The notes under the pieces were generated by a model. The model searched no databases and had not been told where the DNA came from. It saw only the letters and a program-made list of their open reading frames with translations. From the NCBI GenBank assembly GCA_964635375.1, contig CAZWOU010000015.1, forward strand, positions 1 to 64,000: a stretch of DNA of 64,000 nucleotides, read 5' to 3'. The stretch comes from CAZMNY01 sp964635375. GTDB taxonomy: Bacteria > Planctomycetota > Planctomycetia > Pirellulales > Pirellulaceae. Positions 31,856 to 41,125 of the stretch are shown piece after piece. The position numbers and the translations under genes were made by a program. Within the stretch, counting starts at the first letter, position 1; each line of letters starts with the position of its first letter.

Positions 31856-34300
31856 ATGGAAGTCGGTCAATTCCTGGAATCATTGGGGCGAGACGAGCGG
31901 TACGCGGGTCAGATTGCCCATGTGAGAAAAATGGGCGTTCGCGAGGGTCTCTTTCAGACCCCGCAACGACCGCTTCCGGAGACGCTGCACCGAGTCCTCA
32001 GCGAATCGGGAGTCGAGCAACTCTATTCGCACCAAGCGACGGCCCTCGACACCGCTCGCGACGGCCAGGACTGTGTGACCGTTACGGGAACGGCCAGCGG
32101 CAAGACGCTCTGTTACAACTTGCCGATACTCGAGACCTGCTTCGCCGACCCCGAAGCCCGAGCACTCTACCTCTACCCAACCAAAGCCCTTGCCCAAGAT
32201 CAACTCAAAGGACTGCTGGAGCTGCTTTCACAGGATCCCGAAGCGGCCAAGCTGGCGAGGCCTGGTGTGTTTGACGGCGACACGCCTCAACCGCAGCGGC
32301 GCCGCATCAAAGCCGAAGCCAACCTGGTCCTCTCCAATCCCGATATGCTTCACGCGAGCATCCTGCCCTACCATCCGAAGTGGAGTCGTGTCTTTAGCGA
32401 GCTTCGTTATGTGGTGTTGGATGAAGTGCATACGTATCGAGGCATCTTGGGCGCCCACGTGGCTTGTGTGCTGAGGCGACTGCAGCGCGTTTGCAGGCAC
32501 TATGGCGCCGACCCGTTATTTCTGGCGGCGTCCGCCACGATCGCCAACCCGGGCGAGTTGACTTCACGTTTGATCGGACGACCGGTGACGGTAATCGACA
32601 ATGACGGTTCGCCCCGAGGGGAAAAGCACTTTGTGCTTTGGAACCCGTCACCCGTCGGTCAAGATTCGTTGGCTAGACGCAGTGCGAATGATGACGCGGT
32701 CTGGCTGATGTGCGAATCGATGGAACAAGGGGCCCAAGCGCTGACGTTCACGCGGACTCGGCAAGCGGCCGAATTGGTGAACCGTTATGTGCAGGACGAG
32801 TTTCGCCAGACCGGCTCCCCGCTCGCTCGCCAAATGCGAGCCTATCGCGGCGGCTATTTGCCGGAAGAGCGCCGAGGCATCGAACAGGGCCTGTTTGGAG
32901 GAAACTTGCGGGGCGTGGCGGCCACGAACGCCCTGGAACTGGGTGTCGATATCGGCTCGTTGGATGTCGTCTTGATGGTCCATTATCCCGGCACGTTTGC
33001 CAGCGTTTGGCAGCAGGCTGGACGGAGCGGACGCAGAAACGACGAGAGTCTCGCTGTTTTGATCGCAGGTAACGATCCCGTTGACCAATACCTGCTTCGC
33101 CGCCCCGACTATTTCTTTGAGCAATCGCCTGAACACGCGGTAGTCGATCCAGAGAACCCCTATGTCTTGGCCAGCCACTTGAAAGCGGCCGCCTTCGAAT
33201 TGCCGCTTGCCGAGAACGATACTCAACTGTTTGGCGACACCGCGCCTCAATTGGCCGACGTGCTCTGCGATGCAGAAGAACTCTCCCAAGTCGCGGGCTC
33301 CTTCTATAGCACTTCGCCGCAAAACCCAGCCCAGACGATTAGTCTTCGCCACATGAGCGACAACACGTTTAGCATCGTACTGGTTAAGGCTCAGGAGGGC
33401 CGAGGCGCCAGTCCAGGCCGAGGCGACTCCCGCTCAAGTGCGAACAGCGTTAAATCGAATGAGGTTATCGCCAACGTCGACGCGATTAGTGCACCGGAGT
33501 TGATTTATCCGGAGGCCGTCTACTTACATAACGGCGTCTCTTTCTTTGTTCGCGAACTCGATTTGGAGGGTCGCGTTGCCTACGTCGAGCGGCATGAGAT
33601 GGACTACTACACGCAAGCGGTCTTGGAGAGCAGCGTCAAGATTGAAGCGGAGCGAGAAGCGCGGCGGTCGGTGCCTCAAGCATTCTTGGCCTACGGCGAT
33701 GTGGAAGTCAGTTGGAAGACAGTCGCTTTCAAGAAGATCAAGTTTGAGACGAAAGAGAACGTCGGCTTCGGTTCGGTCGATATTCCGGCTCAGCAATTGC
33801 CGACCACCGCATTCTGGTTGGCGCCCAGCGAGCAGGTTCGAAATCAAATGAAAGCCGATAAGTTTCGCACGAGTGAAGGCATGAGCGGTTTACGAAACTT
33901 GGCCGTCGTAGCGCTGCCGATGATCGCCATGTGCGATAGCCGAGACATCAGCGGCGTCGTGGACAGCAAGAACCTCGGCCGGACCACGGTCATTCTCTAC
34001 GATCGGTATCCGGGTGGATTGGGCTACTGTGAAAAGGGATTCCAGTATATCAATGAGTTGCTCTTGCTCTGCCAAGAAATGGTCGTAGCATGCCCCTGCG
34101 AGGACGGCTGCCCAAGCTGCGTCGGGCTGCCGAATCTGCGACCCGCCATTCACTCCGATCCCGATCTGACTCGCGGCTACCCGATCCCCGACAAAAACGC
34201 TGCCATCCGTTTGCTCGAATTGTTGACCGAACCAGGCAAGCAACCTGAGACCAAGCAACCTGAGGATCAACAGCACGATTCCACGGTCGCCATTAACTAG
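31856..34300 (+). CDS. mrfA: MrfA-like DEAD/DEAH-box helicase with DUF1998 zinc-binding domain
   Basis: Start ATG 31856 gives 814 residues. Helicase motifs are complete: Walker A T-G-T-A-S-G-K-T, motif II D-E-V-H, motif III S-A-T, and motif VI Q-Q-A-G-R-S-G-R-R. The C-terminal third carries the DUF1998-type four-cysteine cluster C-P-C-E-D-G-C-P-S-C. This order is that of YprA/MrfA, which in Bacillus subtilis repairs mitomycin-type DNA lesions together with the exonuclease MrfB. Here the next gene, 10 bases on, is that partner. A hairpin and a palindrome lie upstream. The symbol is given by family and context. Confidence 0.88.
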   Translation: MEVGQFLESLGRDERYAGQIAHVRKMGVREGLFQTPQRPLPETLHRVLSESGVEQLYSHQATALDTARDGQDCVTVTGTASGKTLCYNLPILETCFADPEARALYLYPTKALAQDQLKGLLELLSQDPEAAKLARPGVFDGDTPQPQRRRIKAEANLVLSNPDMLHASILPYHPKWSRVFSELRYVVLDEVHTYRGILGAHVACVLRRLQRVCRHYGADPLFLAASATIANPGELTSRLIGRPVTVIDNDGSPRGEKHFVLWNPSPVGQDSLARRSANDDAVWLMCESMEQGAQALTFTRTRQAAELVNRYVQDEFRQTGSPLARQMRAYRGGYLPEERRGIEQGLFGGNLRGVAATNALELGVDIGSLDVVLMVHYPGTFASVWQQAGRSGRRNDESLAVLIAGNDPVDQYLLRRPDYFFEQSPEHAVVDPENPYVLASHLKAAAFELPLAENDTQLFGDTAPQLADVLCDAEELSQVAGSFYSTSPQNPAQTISLRHMSDNTFSIVLVKAQEGRGASPGRGDSRSSANSVKSNEVIANVDAISAPELIYPEAVYLHNGVSFFVRELDLEGRVAYVERHEMDYYTQAVLESSVKIEAEREARRSVPQAFLAYGDVEVSWKTVAFKKIKFETKENVGFGSVDIPAQQLPTTAFWLAPSEQVRNQMKADKFRTSEGMSGLRNLAVVALPMIAMCDSRDISGVVDSKNLGRTTVILYDRYPGGLGYCEKGFQYINELLLLCQEMVVACPCEDGCPSCVGLPNLRPAIHSDPDLTRGYPIPDKNAAIRLLELLTEPGKQPETKQPEDQQHDSTVAIN

Positions 34301-34310
34301 GTCCAAGCTG

Positions 34311-35399
34311 TTGACGTTATCCACCAAAACACTCGCTCGCATCAGCCAGCTCAATCGATCTCCGTCGAAGTCGAGTGGGCAAGAGTCGAGTGGGCAAGAG
34401 TCGAGTGGGCAAGAGTCGAGTGGGCAAGAGGCGAGTGGGCAAGAGGCGAGCGGTCAAGAGGCAGCGAAGACGGAAACGTCGGTGGAACGAGCGAAGCACG
34501 AAGATCTTACGAGAATCTCTCTCAAAGAGTCGCCAGTCACTGAAGCAGTCAAACCGGCAAGCCAGTCGGCGGAGGCGCCCGCCTCGTCGCCGTACCAAGC
34601 GGCTTCGACTCGCGAGCTGCCCGCGGGTCGCGAAGTACAAACGGCCAGTGGCGTCTATTGGCGCATCGACATTCCACTCGAACAGCTTTGGCGAGGCGGC
34701 GAGGGCCATGTGAGGCGTGGCGCCGAGTTCCTTCGCGTAGCGATTCAGTCTCAGGACGATCCGCACCCCGAACTTGCCGCCTTGTCCAACGCGTTTCCCC
34801 ACAAGACGCTTTTTCTCGATCTGGAAACTTGCGGGTTTGCCGGCTCGATTGTTTTCCTTGTCGGCTTGGTGCATTTTGAAGACGGCCAGTTAAAACTGAG
34901 TCAATTGCTGGCTCGCAATTACGCGGAAGAGAAGGCCGTGCTGCACGCGCTCTGGGCGCTCGCCGGCAATTCTGACGTACTCTCTACGTTCAATGGGAAG
35001 AGCTTCGACTGGCCTTGTGTTCACGACCGCTCGACGCTGCACCACTTGGGTCGCGATGATCGTTACGTCGCCAGATGCGACGATTCGACAGCGGTGATTC
35101 CGATATCGTTGACTGAGGCGATGCATGCAGGCATGCGGCGGCCGAACATGGTCCACTGCGATTTGCTTCATCACTCGCGGCGCAAATGGAAAAACGCTCT
35201 GCCGAACTGCCGGTTGCAAACATTGGAGCGGTACGTTTGCGGGAGAAGACGCTATGACGATATTCCAGGCTCTGCGATCCCCGCCGCCTATCATCAATTC
35301 GTGCGCACCAATGACGCTTGGGAAATGCGCTCAATCCTTCATCACAACGCGCTCGATCTGATCACACTCTTGCAACTTTCGATACGAGTTGTCGAGTGA
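34311..35399 (+). CDS. mrfB: MrfB/YprB-like DEDDh exonuclease with a repeat linker
   Basis: The start is a TTG at 34311, there being no ATG before the catalytic domain. The product has 362 residues. Residues 18-50 are an SSGQE-type tandem repeat and residues 50-110 are low complexity. The exonuclease core follows with D-L-E-T-C-G (first D and E), F-N-G-K-S-F-D (second D), and H-H-N-A-L-D (H and last D), so the DEDDh set looks complete. In B. subtilis YprB/MrfB is the exonuclease of the MrfAB mitomycin repair pair. The repeat linker is additional. Co-transcription with the helicase is very likely. Confidence 0.85.
   Translation: MTLSTKTLARISQLNRSPSKSSGQESSGQESSGQESSGQEASGQEASGQEAAKTETSVERAKHEDLTRISLKESPVTEAVKPASQSAEAPASSPYQAASTRELPAGREVQTASGVYWRIDIPLEQLWRGGEGHVRRGAEFLRVAIQSQDDPHPELAALSNAFPHKTLFLDLETCGFAGSIVFLVGLVHFEDGQLKLSQLLARNYAEEKAVLHALWALAGNSDVLSTFNGKSFDWPCVHDRSTLHHLGRDDRYVARCDDSTAVIPISLTEAMHAGMRRPNMVHCDLLHHSRRKWKNALPNCRLQTLERYVCGRRRYDDIPGSAIPAAYHQFVRTNDAWEMRSILHHNALDLITLLQLSIRVVE
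34371..34460 (+). repeat. Six tandem 15-base repeats (SSGQE-coding) in the mrfB-like gene
   Basis: Four identical copies of TCGAGTGGGCAAGAG followed by two diverged copies (GCGAGTGGGCAAGAG, GCGAGCGGTCAAGAG). In frame, they encode a flexible acidic/polar linker at the N-terminus. Confidence 0.95.
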
Positions 35400-35488
35400 G
35401 AACCGTTGAGTGGGTGGCGCGTCGCCTCGGTGTTCGACTCCTGGCGTTCGTGTTGCTGATGTCACGATAACCGCCGACTCCACAGCGG

Positions 35489-36535
35489 TCATTCTCGTTC
35501 TTCACTGGCCATTGGACCGAGGGGAAGGTCGGATGCGAGGTAGTATGCGCGAGGCGTGGTGAATTCCAGCAACGATTGGAACAACTCGCTGCGAATGTCA
35601 CTGCGAGATTGAATCAAAGGCAGCGAGAAGATGGTGTTTGGGGCGCGAAACTGCACGACCTGCACGTTGTCTTTCCGAAGACGGGCCAGTTCGATGGCGC
35701 GTTGAATTGCGTCCTCGATAAACCCAATTCGATCGACCAGTCCCAACTCCTTGGCTTTCGTCCCTGAAAAGACTTCGCCTGTCGCCAAGTCGATCTCGCC
35801 GTGTTTCAATTCGTTGGTGTCGTTTCGCAATTTGGGGCGGCCATCTTGAATAATCTGTTTGAATCGCTCGAAGTATTCGTTGACCTGACCGTCGAGGATC
35901 TCCCGGTGCTCCGCCGGCATTTCTCGCGTCATGGACAACATCTGTTTCCGCGGGTGGCTGGCGATGGAGTCATTCTTGATGTCGTACCTCTTGAGAAGGC
36001 CGCTAATGTCATAGTGGGGAATGATGACGCCAATCGATCCGGTCACCGTGGTCGGCTCGGCGAAGATAACGTTCTCTTCGTCGCCCACAGCCATCGCCAC
36101 GTAGTAGCCGCCGCTAGCAGCGACCGATCCCATGCTGACAACGATGGGAATCTCACGTTCTTGGCGAAGTTTCTTGAGATGGTGGTAGATGTAGTCCGAT
36201 CCGTAAACGGCCCCGCCGGGCGAGTTGATTCGCAGTACGACGGCCTTGACGCTCTTGTCCGCCATCACTCGGTCGATTTGATTCTTGATGAATCCATCGC
36301 CATCCATGATTACGCCAGACAGGGTGAGAATGGCGACTTTCTCTTTAGCCCAGCTGGACGTGTTGCCCGAGTGGTATCGCTCCGAGATGCCATTCGTGGT
36401 GTCAAAGTAGGTCTCCTCGGCGACATAGTGGCGGAATAGAAGGGCGGCGCAAAGGAAAAAGCCGATCCAGCCGATGCGTGACCAAAGGCGACTGGGTCCG
36501 CCGACGTTCGCAGGTGATTGATTCTCGTTGGGCAT
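35489..36535 (-). CDS. sppA: S49 (SppA-like) signal peptide peptidase
   Basis: The start was chosen at ATG 36535 with a good Shine-Dalgarno (GGGAG) nine bases upstream; 348 residues. One membrane segment lies near residues 17-35. The S49 core has the oxyanion strand R-I-N-S-P-G-G, the catalytic Ser segment S-M-G-S-V-A-A-S-G-G-Y-Y, and T-G-S-I-G-V-I. A lysine in H-P-R-K-Q-M-L is the likely general base. SppA-type peptidases clear cleaved signal peptides in the inner membrane. Convergent with the mrfB-like gene, 89 bases away. Confidence 0.9.
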   Translation of the reverse strand: MPNENQSPANVGGPSRLWSRIGWIGFFLCAALLFRHYVAEETYFDTTNGISERYHSGNTSSWAKEKVAILTLSGVIMDGDGFIKNQIDRVMADKSVKAVVLRINSPGGAVYGSDYIYHHLKKLRQEREIPIVVSMGSVAASGGYYVAMAVGDEENVIFAEPTTVTGSIGVIIPHYDISGLLKRYDIKNDSIASHPRKQMLSMTREMPAEHREILDGQVNEYFERFKQIIQDGRPKLRNDTNELKHGEIDLATGEVFSGTKAKELGLVDRIGFIEDAIQRAIELARLRKDNVQVVQFRAPNTIFSLPLIQSRSDIRSELFQSLLEFTTPRAYYLASDLPLGPMASEERE

Positions 36536-36746
36536 CGAACTTCTCCCGAAAACGATCGATATAGGCGATAGAATCCACAATTGTAGGTCATTGTCGGCGT
36601 TGGGACGCCGTTGGTGTTGCCAACTCGCCGCGTCTGCCGCTAAAGTACCCCCTTAAACGGTCACTTGGAAGTCATTGGATTCAGCGAATCGAGCGGCGAG
36701 CCACCCGGCTTCGAGGATGTCGCATCGATAGGAAAGGAGGCTGCTC

Positions 36747-37493
36747 GTGTTGGTTGCGGCTCACACGGATTGCTTTTGCGACCTACCCCTGAACGAGGTT
36801 GTTGCCCGGCTTGCACACCTGGAGTTCTCTTGCATTGAGCTTGCAATCAAGGAACAAGGGCAATTCAAACCGTCAGACGTTGTGGCCAATTTTGAACGCG
36901 CAGCGGACATCTGCCGCAATACGCGGCGCCTCGACATCCTCGGTTTCGATACGGAAATCGAAGCGAAAGACGATGAATACTACGTCCAGTTTGACGCTAT
37001 TTGCAAACTAGCTAGGGCCGTCAAAGTGGTCCAAATAACAGTCCCTTCGGGCGAACTTGGCACGCCATTCAACGAAGAGGTCGAGAAACTGCGAAAACTC
37101 GTCGCCCTGGCCGAAATGCAGGGTGCTCGAGTCAGTATTAAGAGCCAGGTGGGGCGGCTCTCCGAAGACCCCGACACCGTCGCCGTATTGTGCGACAACG
37201 TCAAAGGACTTGGCCTGACGCTCGACCCAAGCCACTATATCTGTGGCCCACACTCAGGTCGATCGATCGACAAGGTCATGAAGTACGTGTACGGCGTGCG
37301 ACTTCGCGATACCTCGCCCGACCAGTTTCAAGTTCGAGTGGGACAGGGCGAAGTTGACTATGGCCGTCTTGTGGGCCAACTAAGGCAGTTTGACTATGAC
37401 CGGGCCCTGACAGTCCATATCGTCGAACAAGACGACGTCGAGCACGAAGCCGAGATGCGGAAGATCCGCCTGCTGCTCGAGAGCCTTCTCTAA
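36747..37493 (+). CDS. Sugar-phosphate isomerase/epimerase (AP endonuclease 2-like TIM barrel)
   Basis: The GTG start at 36747 has an ideal Shine-Dalgarno (AAGGAGG) seven bases upstream; 248 residues. The sequence follows the xylose-isomerase-like TIM barrel: A-A-H-T-D-C-F, C-I-E-L-A-I-K, G-L-T-L-D-P-S-H-Y near 155-163 (metal-ligand His), and G-Q-G-E-V-D-Y near 195. No signal peptide. The sugar substrate cannot be decided. The in-frame sequence after its TAA (37494-37649) also looks coding. Confidence 0.87.
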   Translation: MLVAAHTDCFCDLPLNEVVARLAHLEFSCIELAIKEQGQFKPSDVVANFERAADICRNTRRLDILGFDTEIEAKDDEYYVQFDAICKLARAVKVVQITVPSGELGTPFNEEVEKLRKLVALAEMQGARVSIKSQVGRLSEDPDTVAVLCDNVKGLGLTLDPSHYICGPHSGRSIDKVMKYVYGVRLRDTSPDQFQVRVGQGEVDYGRLVGQLRQFDYDRALTVHIVEQDDVEHEAEMRKIRLLLESLL

Positions 37494-37649
37494 CACCTCT
37501 TGGCCCACTACGCCCAGGCCAAGCGCGAAGACTCCCATGTTCATCAATCGGTCCAAGCGTTGGACTCGGCTGTTGTTGGTGAATTAGTCCGGCTCGCCCG
37601 CAAAGTCTTCCCATCTTCCCAAGTTCAGCATGTGGTTGGCCCAGGGTAA
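37494..37649 (+). other. In-frame open stretch after the isomerase stop
   Basis: The frame continues 51 codons past the TAA to another TAA at 37647, without its own start. It reads like an ordinary helical protein segment (H-L-L-A-H-Y-A-Q-A-K ... L-V-R-L-A-R-K-V-F-P). It could be a decayed gene remnant or chance; the isomerase itself is already of normal length. Confidence 0.35.
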
Positions 37650-37774
37650 CTCACAATGCGAAGTTGAACCCCTTTCCGGGTGGCGTTTCGCTGACGAATG
37701 CGCCGATGACTATTGAATCGAAAATGCCACGCGTAAGGTTTGCGCGGATGGCGAGCCGGTTAGGAGCGATGGAG

Positions 37775-38434
37775 ATGAGCATGCCCCGTATTCAAAATGT
37801 TGTCGCGAGCCTTGCTATCGCCTTGATTGCGAGCGGCGCGGCCCTCGCTGGTGAACCTCATCAGAAGTCCCGCCTGGCCGGCAAGTGTTCCCATGCACAG
37901 AATTGCGGCAAGTGCGGAGACGGCTGTGCGACCGGTGGCCATGGTTGCACAGATCGCGGTTGCCGACGCTGCAAACATCATCAGCTGTACGACGGCCAGG
38001 AGCCATGGGCGAATTGCGGTTGCAACGGCAGCTATAACTATCCCGTCCCGCCTCTCTACACCTACCATTGGCGCGGCATGGCCTCGCAACGGCTGATGAC
38101 CAACTATCAATCACCCTATCGTTTCCCAGCCATAAAGCCGTTTGAAGACGAAGACACGGCCGATGATACGGCTGAACGTGAGCCCGTGCCTTCCTATCGC
38201 AATGCCGCGCATCGCAACGCCCCTCAACAACCCCCGCGACGCGTTCGATTGAGTCCTCGGCGTCTCGACGAGAAAGTCGCTGCAACTTTGCCTCCCAAGA
38301 AAGCCGAACCAACGGAGTTCAAGGCGATCGCTCTGAAGCAGACCGTTGTCGGCGATTCGGCGAACAGTGTCCAGCCACGCAAGGCAACAAAGATCACGAC
38401 CTCTCGCGTGCCTCTGCGCACCTTCATTCGCTAA
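37775..38434 (+). CDS. Exported Cys-rich hypothetical protein
   Basis: The start was chosen at ATG 37775 (MSMPRIQNVVASLAIALIAS), eight bases after AGGAG; ATGs at 37769 and 37781 are alternatives. It has a clean signal peptide. Residues 28-85 contain about a dozen Cys arranged in C-x2-C and C-x3-C pairs, then an aromatic segment (P-P-L-Y-T-Y-H-W) and a proline/arginine-rich tail. I recognise it as a planctomycete-type exported protein but cannot assign a function; the cysteines may bind metal or form disulfides. A terminator follows. Confidence 0.75.
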   Translation: MSMPRIQNVVASLAIALIASGAALAGEPHQKSRLAGKCSHAQNCGKCGDGCATGGHGCTDRGCRRCKHHQLYDGQEPWANCGCNGSYNYPVPPLYTYHWRGMASQRLMTNYQSPYRFPAIKPFEDEDTADDTAEREPVPSYRNAAHRNAPQQPPRRVRLSPRRLDEKVAATLPPKKAEPTEFKAIALKQTVVGDSANSVQPRKATKITTSRVPLRTFIR

Positions 38435-38757
38435 GCGGTCCGCAGCGAATCAAATGACCAGACAACGACGCCAAGCCATCTTAGGCTTGGCGTTGTTTTT
38501 TGCGTCTTCTCCATTCACAAGAGTCACCCGTTGAGCGTCAAAGTCGTCGGATATGGGTCGTTCCGAACGATCACACCAAGTGGAGGAACCGCCCGAACGG
38601 TCAAAATCGCCATTATTGCTAAATCCGGCGATACCCAATGCCCGATGTTCCTAATGCCTCTCGTCGCGCAGCGGTTCCTCATCTGCGCGACGTCACTTTC
38701 CCACCGATCATCAAATCAAACGCTGCATGCCCCAATCTCACCTGGGACGTCGTGTTG
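38435..38757. other. Intergenic region with a terminator
   Basis: After the terminator at 38468-38501 there is only leader sequence of the secretin gene; no gene seen. Confidence 0.5.
38468..38501 (+). terminator. Terminator of the Cys-rich gene
   Basis: ACGCCAAGCC pairs with GGCTTGGCGT around a 6-base loop, then TGTTTTTT. It lies 34 bases past the stop. Confidence 0.85.
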
Positions 38758-40776
38758 ATGGAGCCCACGATGGTACGCCAGCCAGCCCCATCTTTCTCTG
38801 GCCATAACAGTCGCTTTGGACGGTTTGCGTCCAAGGTTGTCTTGAGCGCGTTCCTGTTTGCCGGCCACTTGGCGTGGGCTGAATCTCCCCCTGAGTTGGG
38901 GCCCGCCCACGCCTCCGCGAAGACAGGAACGGAACCGAAACGAACAGCGTTGCACCAACCTGCGAAGCCACCTGGCTGGGCGCCTTATATCGGCGCGCCC
39001 ACGAATGACTCGCCGACTCGCCGGGCAGTCCACATTCCCAGGCGTTCCACGCAAACTGGAATCGGCCGACCCGAGACAACGCCGCGAGCAATGTCCCCTG
39101 CGGCTCAGACGAACTCAGAGAACGACGTCCGACTTGACCAGCATGCGGAACAGCCCGAGCATACGGAACAGACAGCCCCGCGCAGATGGAGCGAGATAAT
39201 CAGCTCGCCCAAACGCGCCCCCCGACGGAAAGTCGGCCTGGGGTTGGAGGCTCAGATTGCCCAGCGATTGGCGTTTTCGCAAAACCGAACTCAGCAGGCG
39301 AACGCGACGCGGCCAACCCCACGCTCGCTCATGCAAACGGTCTCTCAGCAGCAGCCCGCGGGCGACCCTTTTGAGATCATTGAAGAAGCCGGCGCACTCT
39401 CGATCCAGATGCGCCGCAGCCGGTTGCTCAAAACCAAGACGGGCGTGTTCCGGACAGCGATTGTTGATCCTGGTATCTGCGACGTCGTGCAGTACACGCC
39501 CAATGAGCTGTCGATTATTGGGCGTCGAGTCGGCTCGACCCATGTCACGTTTTGGTTTACGGGCGGCGATCGTGACCCCATGACCTACCTCATTCAAGTG
39601 ACGCCCGATACGGCGGCTCGTAACGATGTGCAACGCAGGTATGACGACTTGGAGTCCTTGCTTTCCGAGCTATTCCCAGATAGCAAGGTGCGGCTGACGG
39701 TTGTCGCTGACAAGCTGATCGTGCGAGGCCAAGCGAAAGGAGCGACCGAAGCGGCGCAAATCATGTCGATCGTCCGTTCCAGCGCAGGTCAAAGGGGCGG
39801 CGGCGCCCGAATCGGTCAAGGCCAGGCGGCGCGAGTCTTGTCTGGCGCCCAAGCTGGTGACGTCAACCCGCTTGGGTTGCAATTGATCAACATGCTCCGA
39901 ATCCCAGGCGTCCAACAGGTTGCCCTTCGCGTCAAAATCGCCGAACTCAATCGCAGCGCAGCGCGGGGCATTGGTCTGAACCTAGACGCAAACATCGAGA
40001 TCAACGGGAATGAAGGCGCGATGATCCTCAATTCCATTCTCAACACCGGCGGCTCCGCCCCAGCTCTACTTGGCCAGATTGACAATAAGGACATCGAAAT
40101 TGGACTCCGCTGGCTGCAACAGCATGGCGTCATTCGCTTGGTGTCAGAACCCACACTCGTCACCTTGAGCGGTCACTCAGCAACCTTTGTGGCTGGCGGT
40201 GAGTTTGCTGTGCCGACGGTCGTGGGTACAGGTGGGTTGAGCGCCGTCACGACGGACTTTCGCGCCTTTGGAGCGATTATCAGTTTTCTCCCCACCGTGG
40301 TCGATAAGGACCGCATTCGCCTGCAGGTCTCACCAGAGTTTAGCCAGATTGAATCGAGTTTGACCGTCAACGACTCACCTGGCCTGAAGGTCCGTTCCGT
40401 GACAACAACCGTGGAAATGCGGGAAGGGCAAACGCTCGCCATCGCTGGCCTCTTGGATGAATCGATGACGGCGAGCGGACAAAGCAATCTGCCCTGGCTC
40501 GAACGCATCATCGGCAAGCGAGACACGGCTCGGGAAGAGACAGAGCTGATCATCCTGGTCACGCCCGAGTTGATCCATCCGATGGAGCCCGAAGAGGTTC
40601 CGCCTTTGCCCGGCTTCGACGTCACGGAACCGACAAACAAAGAGTTCTTTTATCATGGTCGTCTGGAAGGCAATCCAACTCGCGAATATCGCAGCACCGT
40701 TTGGCCTCGCTTGAGGCGGCGATATGGCGCCGGCGGATCGTCCATGATCTCTGGACCATTCGGACACGGTCAATAG
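38758..40776 (+). CDS. Tad/CpaC-type pilus secretin
   Basis: Start ATG 38758 (38770 also possible) with a signal peptide (F-A-S-K-V-V-L-S-A-F-L-F-A-G); 672 residues. After a disordered region comes a pilus-assembly N-terminal domain (about 205-290: Q-M-R-R-S-R-L-L, V-G-S-T-H-V-T-F-W), a short BON-like segment, and the secretin channel domain (about 360-620) ending in L-I-I-L-V-T-P-E-L-I. This is the CpaC/RcpA-like order used by Tad pili. Other Tad genes are not in the window. It would form an outer-membrane ring. A terminator follows 198 bases after the stop. Confidence 0.88.
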   Translation: MEPTMVRQPAPSFSGHNSRFGRFASKVVLSAFLFAGHLAWAESPPELGPAHASAKTGTEPKRTALHQPAKPPGWAPYIGAPTNDSPTRRAVHIPRRSTQTGIGRPETTPRAMSPAAQTNSENDVRLDQHAEQPEHTEQTAPRRWSEIISSPKRAPRRKVGLGLEAQIAQRLAFSQNRTQQANATRPTPRSLMQTVSQQQPAGDPFEIIEEAGALSIQMRRSRLLKTKTGVFRTAIVDPGICDVVQYTPNELSIIGRRVGSTHVTFWFTGGDRDPMTYLIQVTPDTAARNDVQRRYDDLESLLSELFPDSKVRLTVVADKLIVRGQAKGATEAAQIMSIVRSSAGQRGGGARIGQGQAARVLSGAQAGDVNPLGLQLINMLRIPGVQQVALRVKIAELNRSAARGIGLNLDANIEINGNEGAMILNSILNTGGSAPALLGQIDNKDIEIGLRWLQQHGVIRLVSEPTLVTLSGHSATFVAGGEFAVPTVVGTGGLSAVTTDFRAFGAIISFLPTVVDKDRIRLQVSPEFSQIESSLTVNDSPGLKVRSVTTTVEMREGQTLAIAGLLDESMTASGQSNLPWLERIIGKRDTAREETELIILVTPELIHPMEPEEVPPLPGFDVTEPTNKEFFYHGRLEGNPTREYRSTVWPRLRRRYGAGGSSMISGPFGHGQ

Positions 40777-41125
40777 TAGCCACGATCACACATTGCCAGC
40801 AAGGAAACAGCTGCGCGGAAACATGAGTTGCGCCATTGCCGTTGTCTGTGAACGCTGAACGCCCATGAAGCGAGCAGAGCAGTTCCGACACCGTAGGCGC
40901 GCAACTCCCCTCGGAGAGAGGTTCGGCAGAACGGCGACGCCCAGCGCCGCGTCGAATCCATCTGAGGGGCACCAAGGGTCAGCGTCAGCCCAGGCGCTGG
41001 CCCTTTTTTTATCCAGGCCTCTTTGTCCAGGCCCCTTCTTATTCGGGCCCTTCTTTGCCCGGGCCCAAGCGCCCAGCGGGTACCGCACGCAGATCGGCAA
41101 CACCGTTGAGCATAGCCTGTGAGGA
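40777..41125. other. Convergent intergenic region with a terminator
   Basis: Between the secretin stop and the PQQ-type gene stop. Besides the terminator at 40975-41010, it has C/T-rich sequence with several AGGCC-CTTTNT-like near-repeats (about 41012-41065). No credible gene. Confidence 0.6.
40975..41010 (+). terminator. Terminator after the secretin gene
   Basis: AGGGTCAGCG pairs with CGCTGGCCCT (one G-T wobble) around a 10-base loop, then seven T. Confidence 0.85.
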
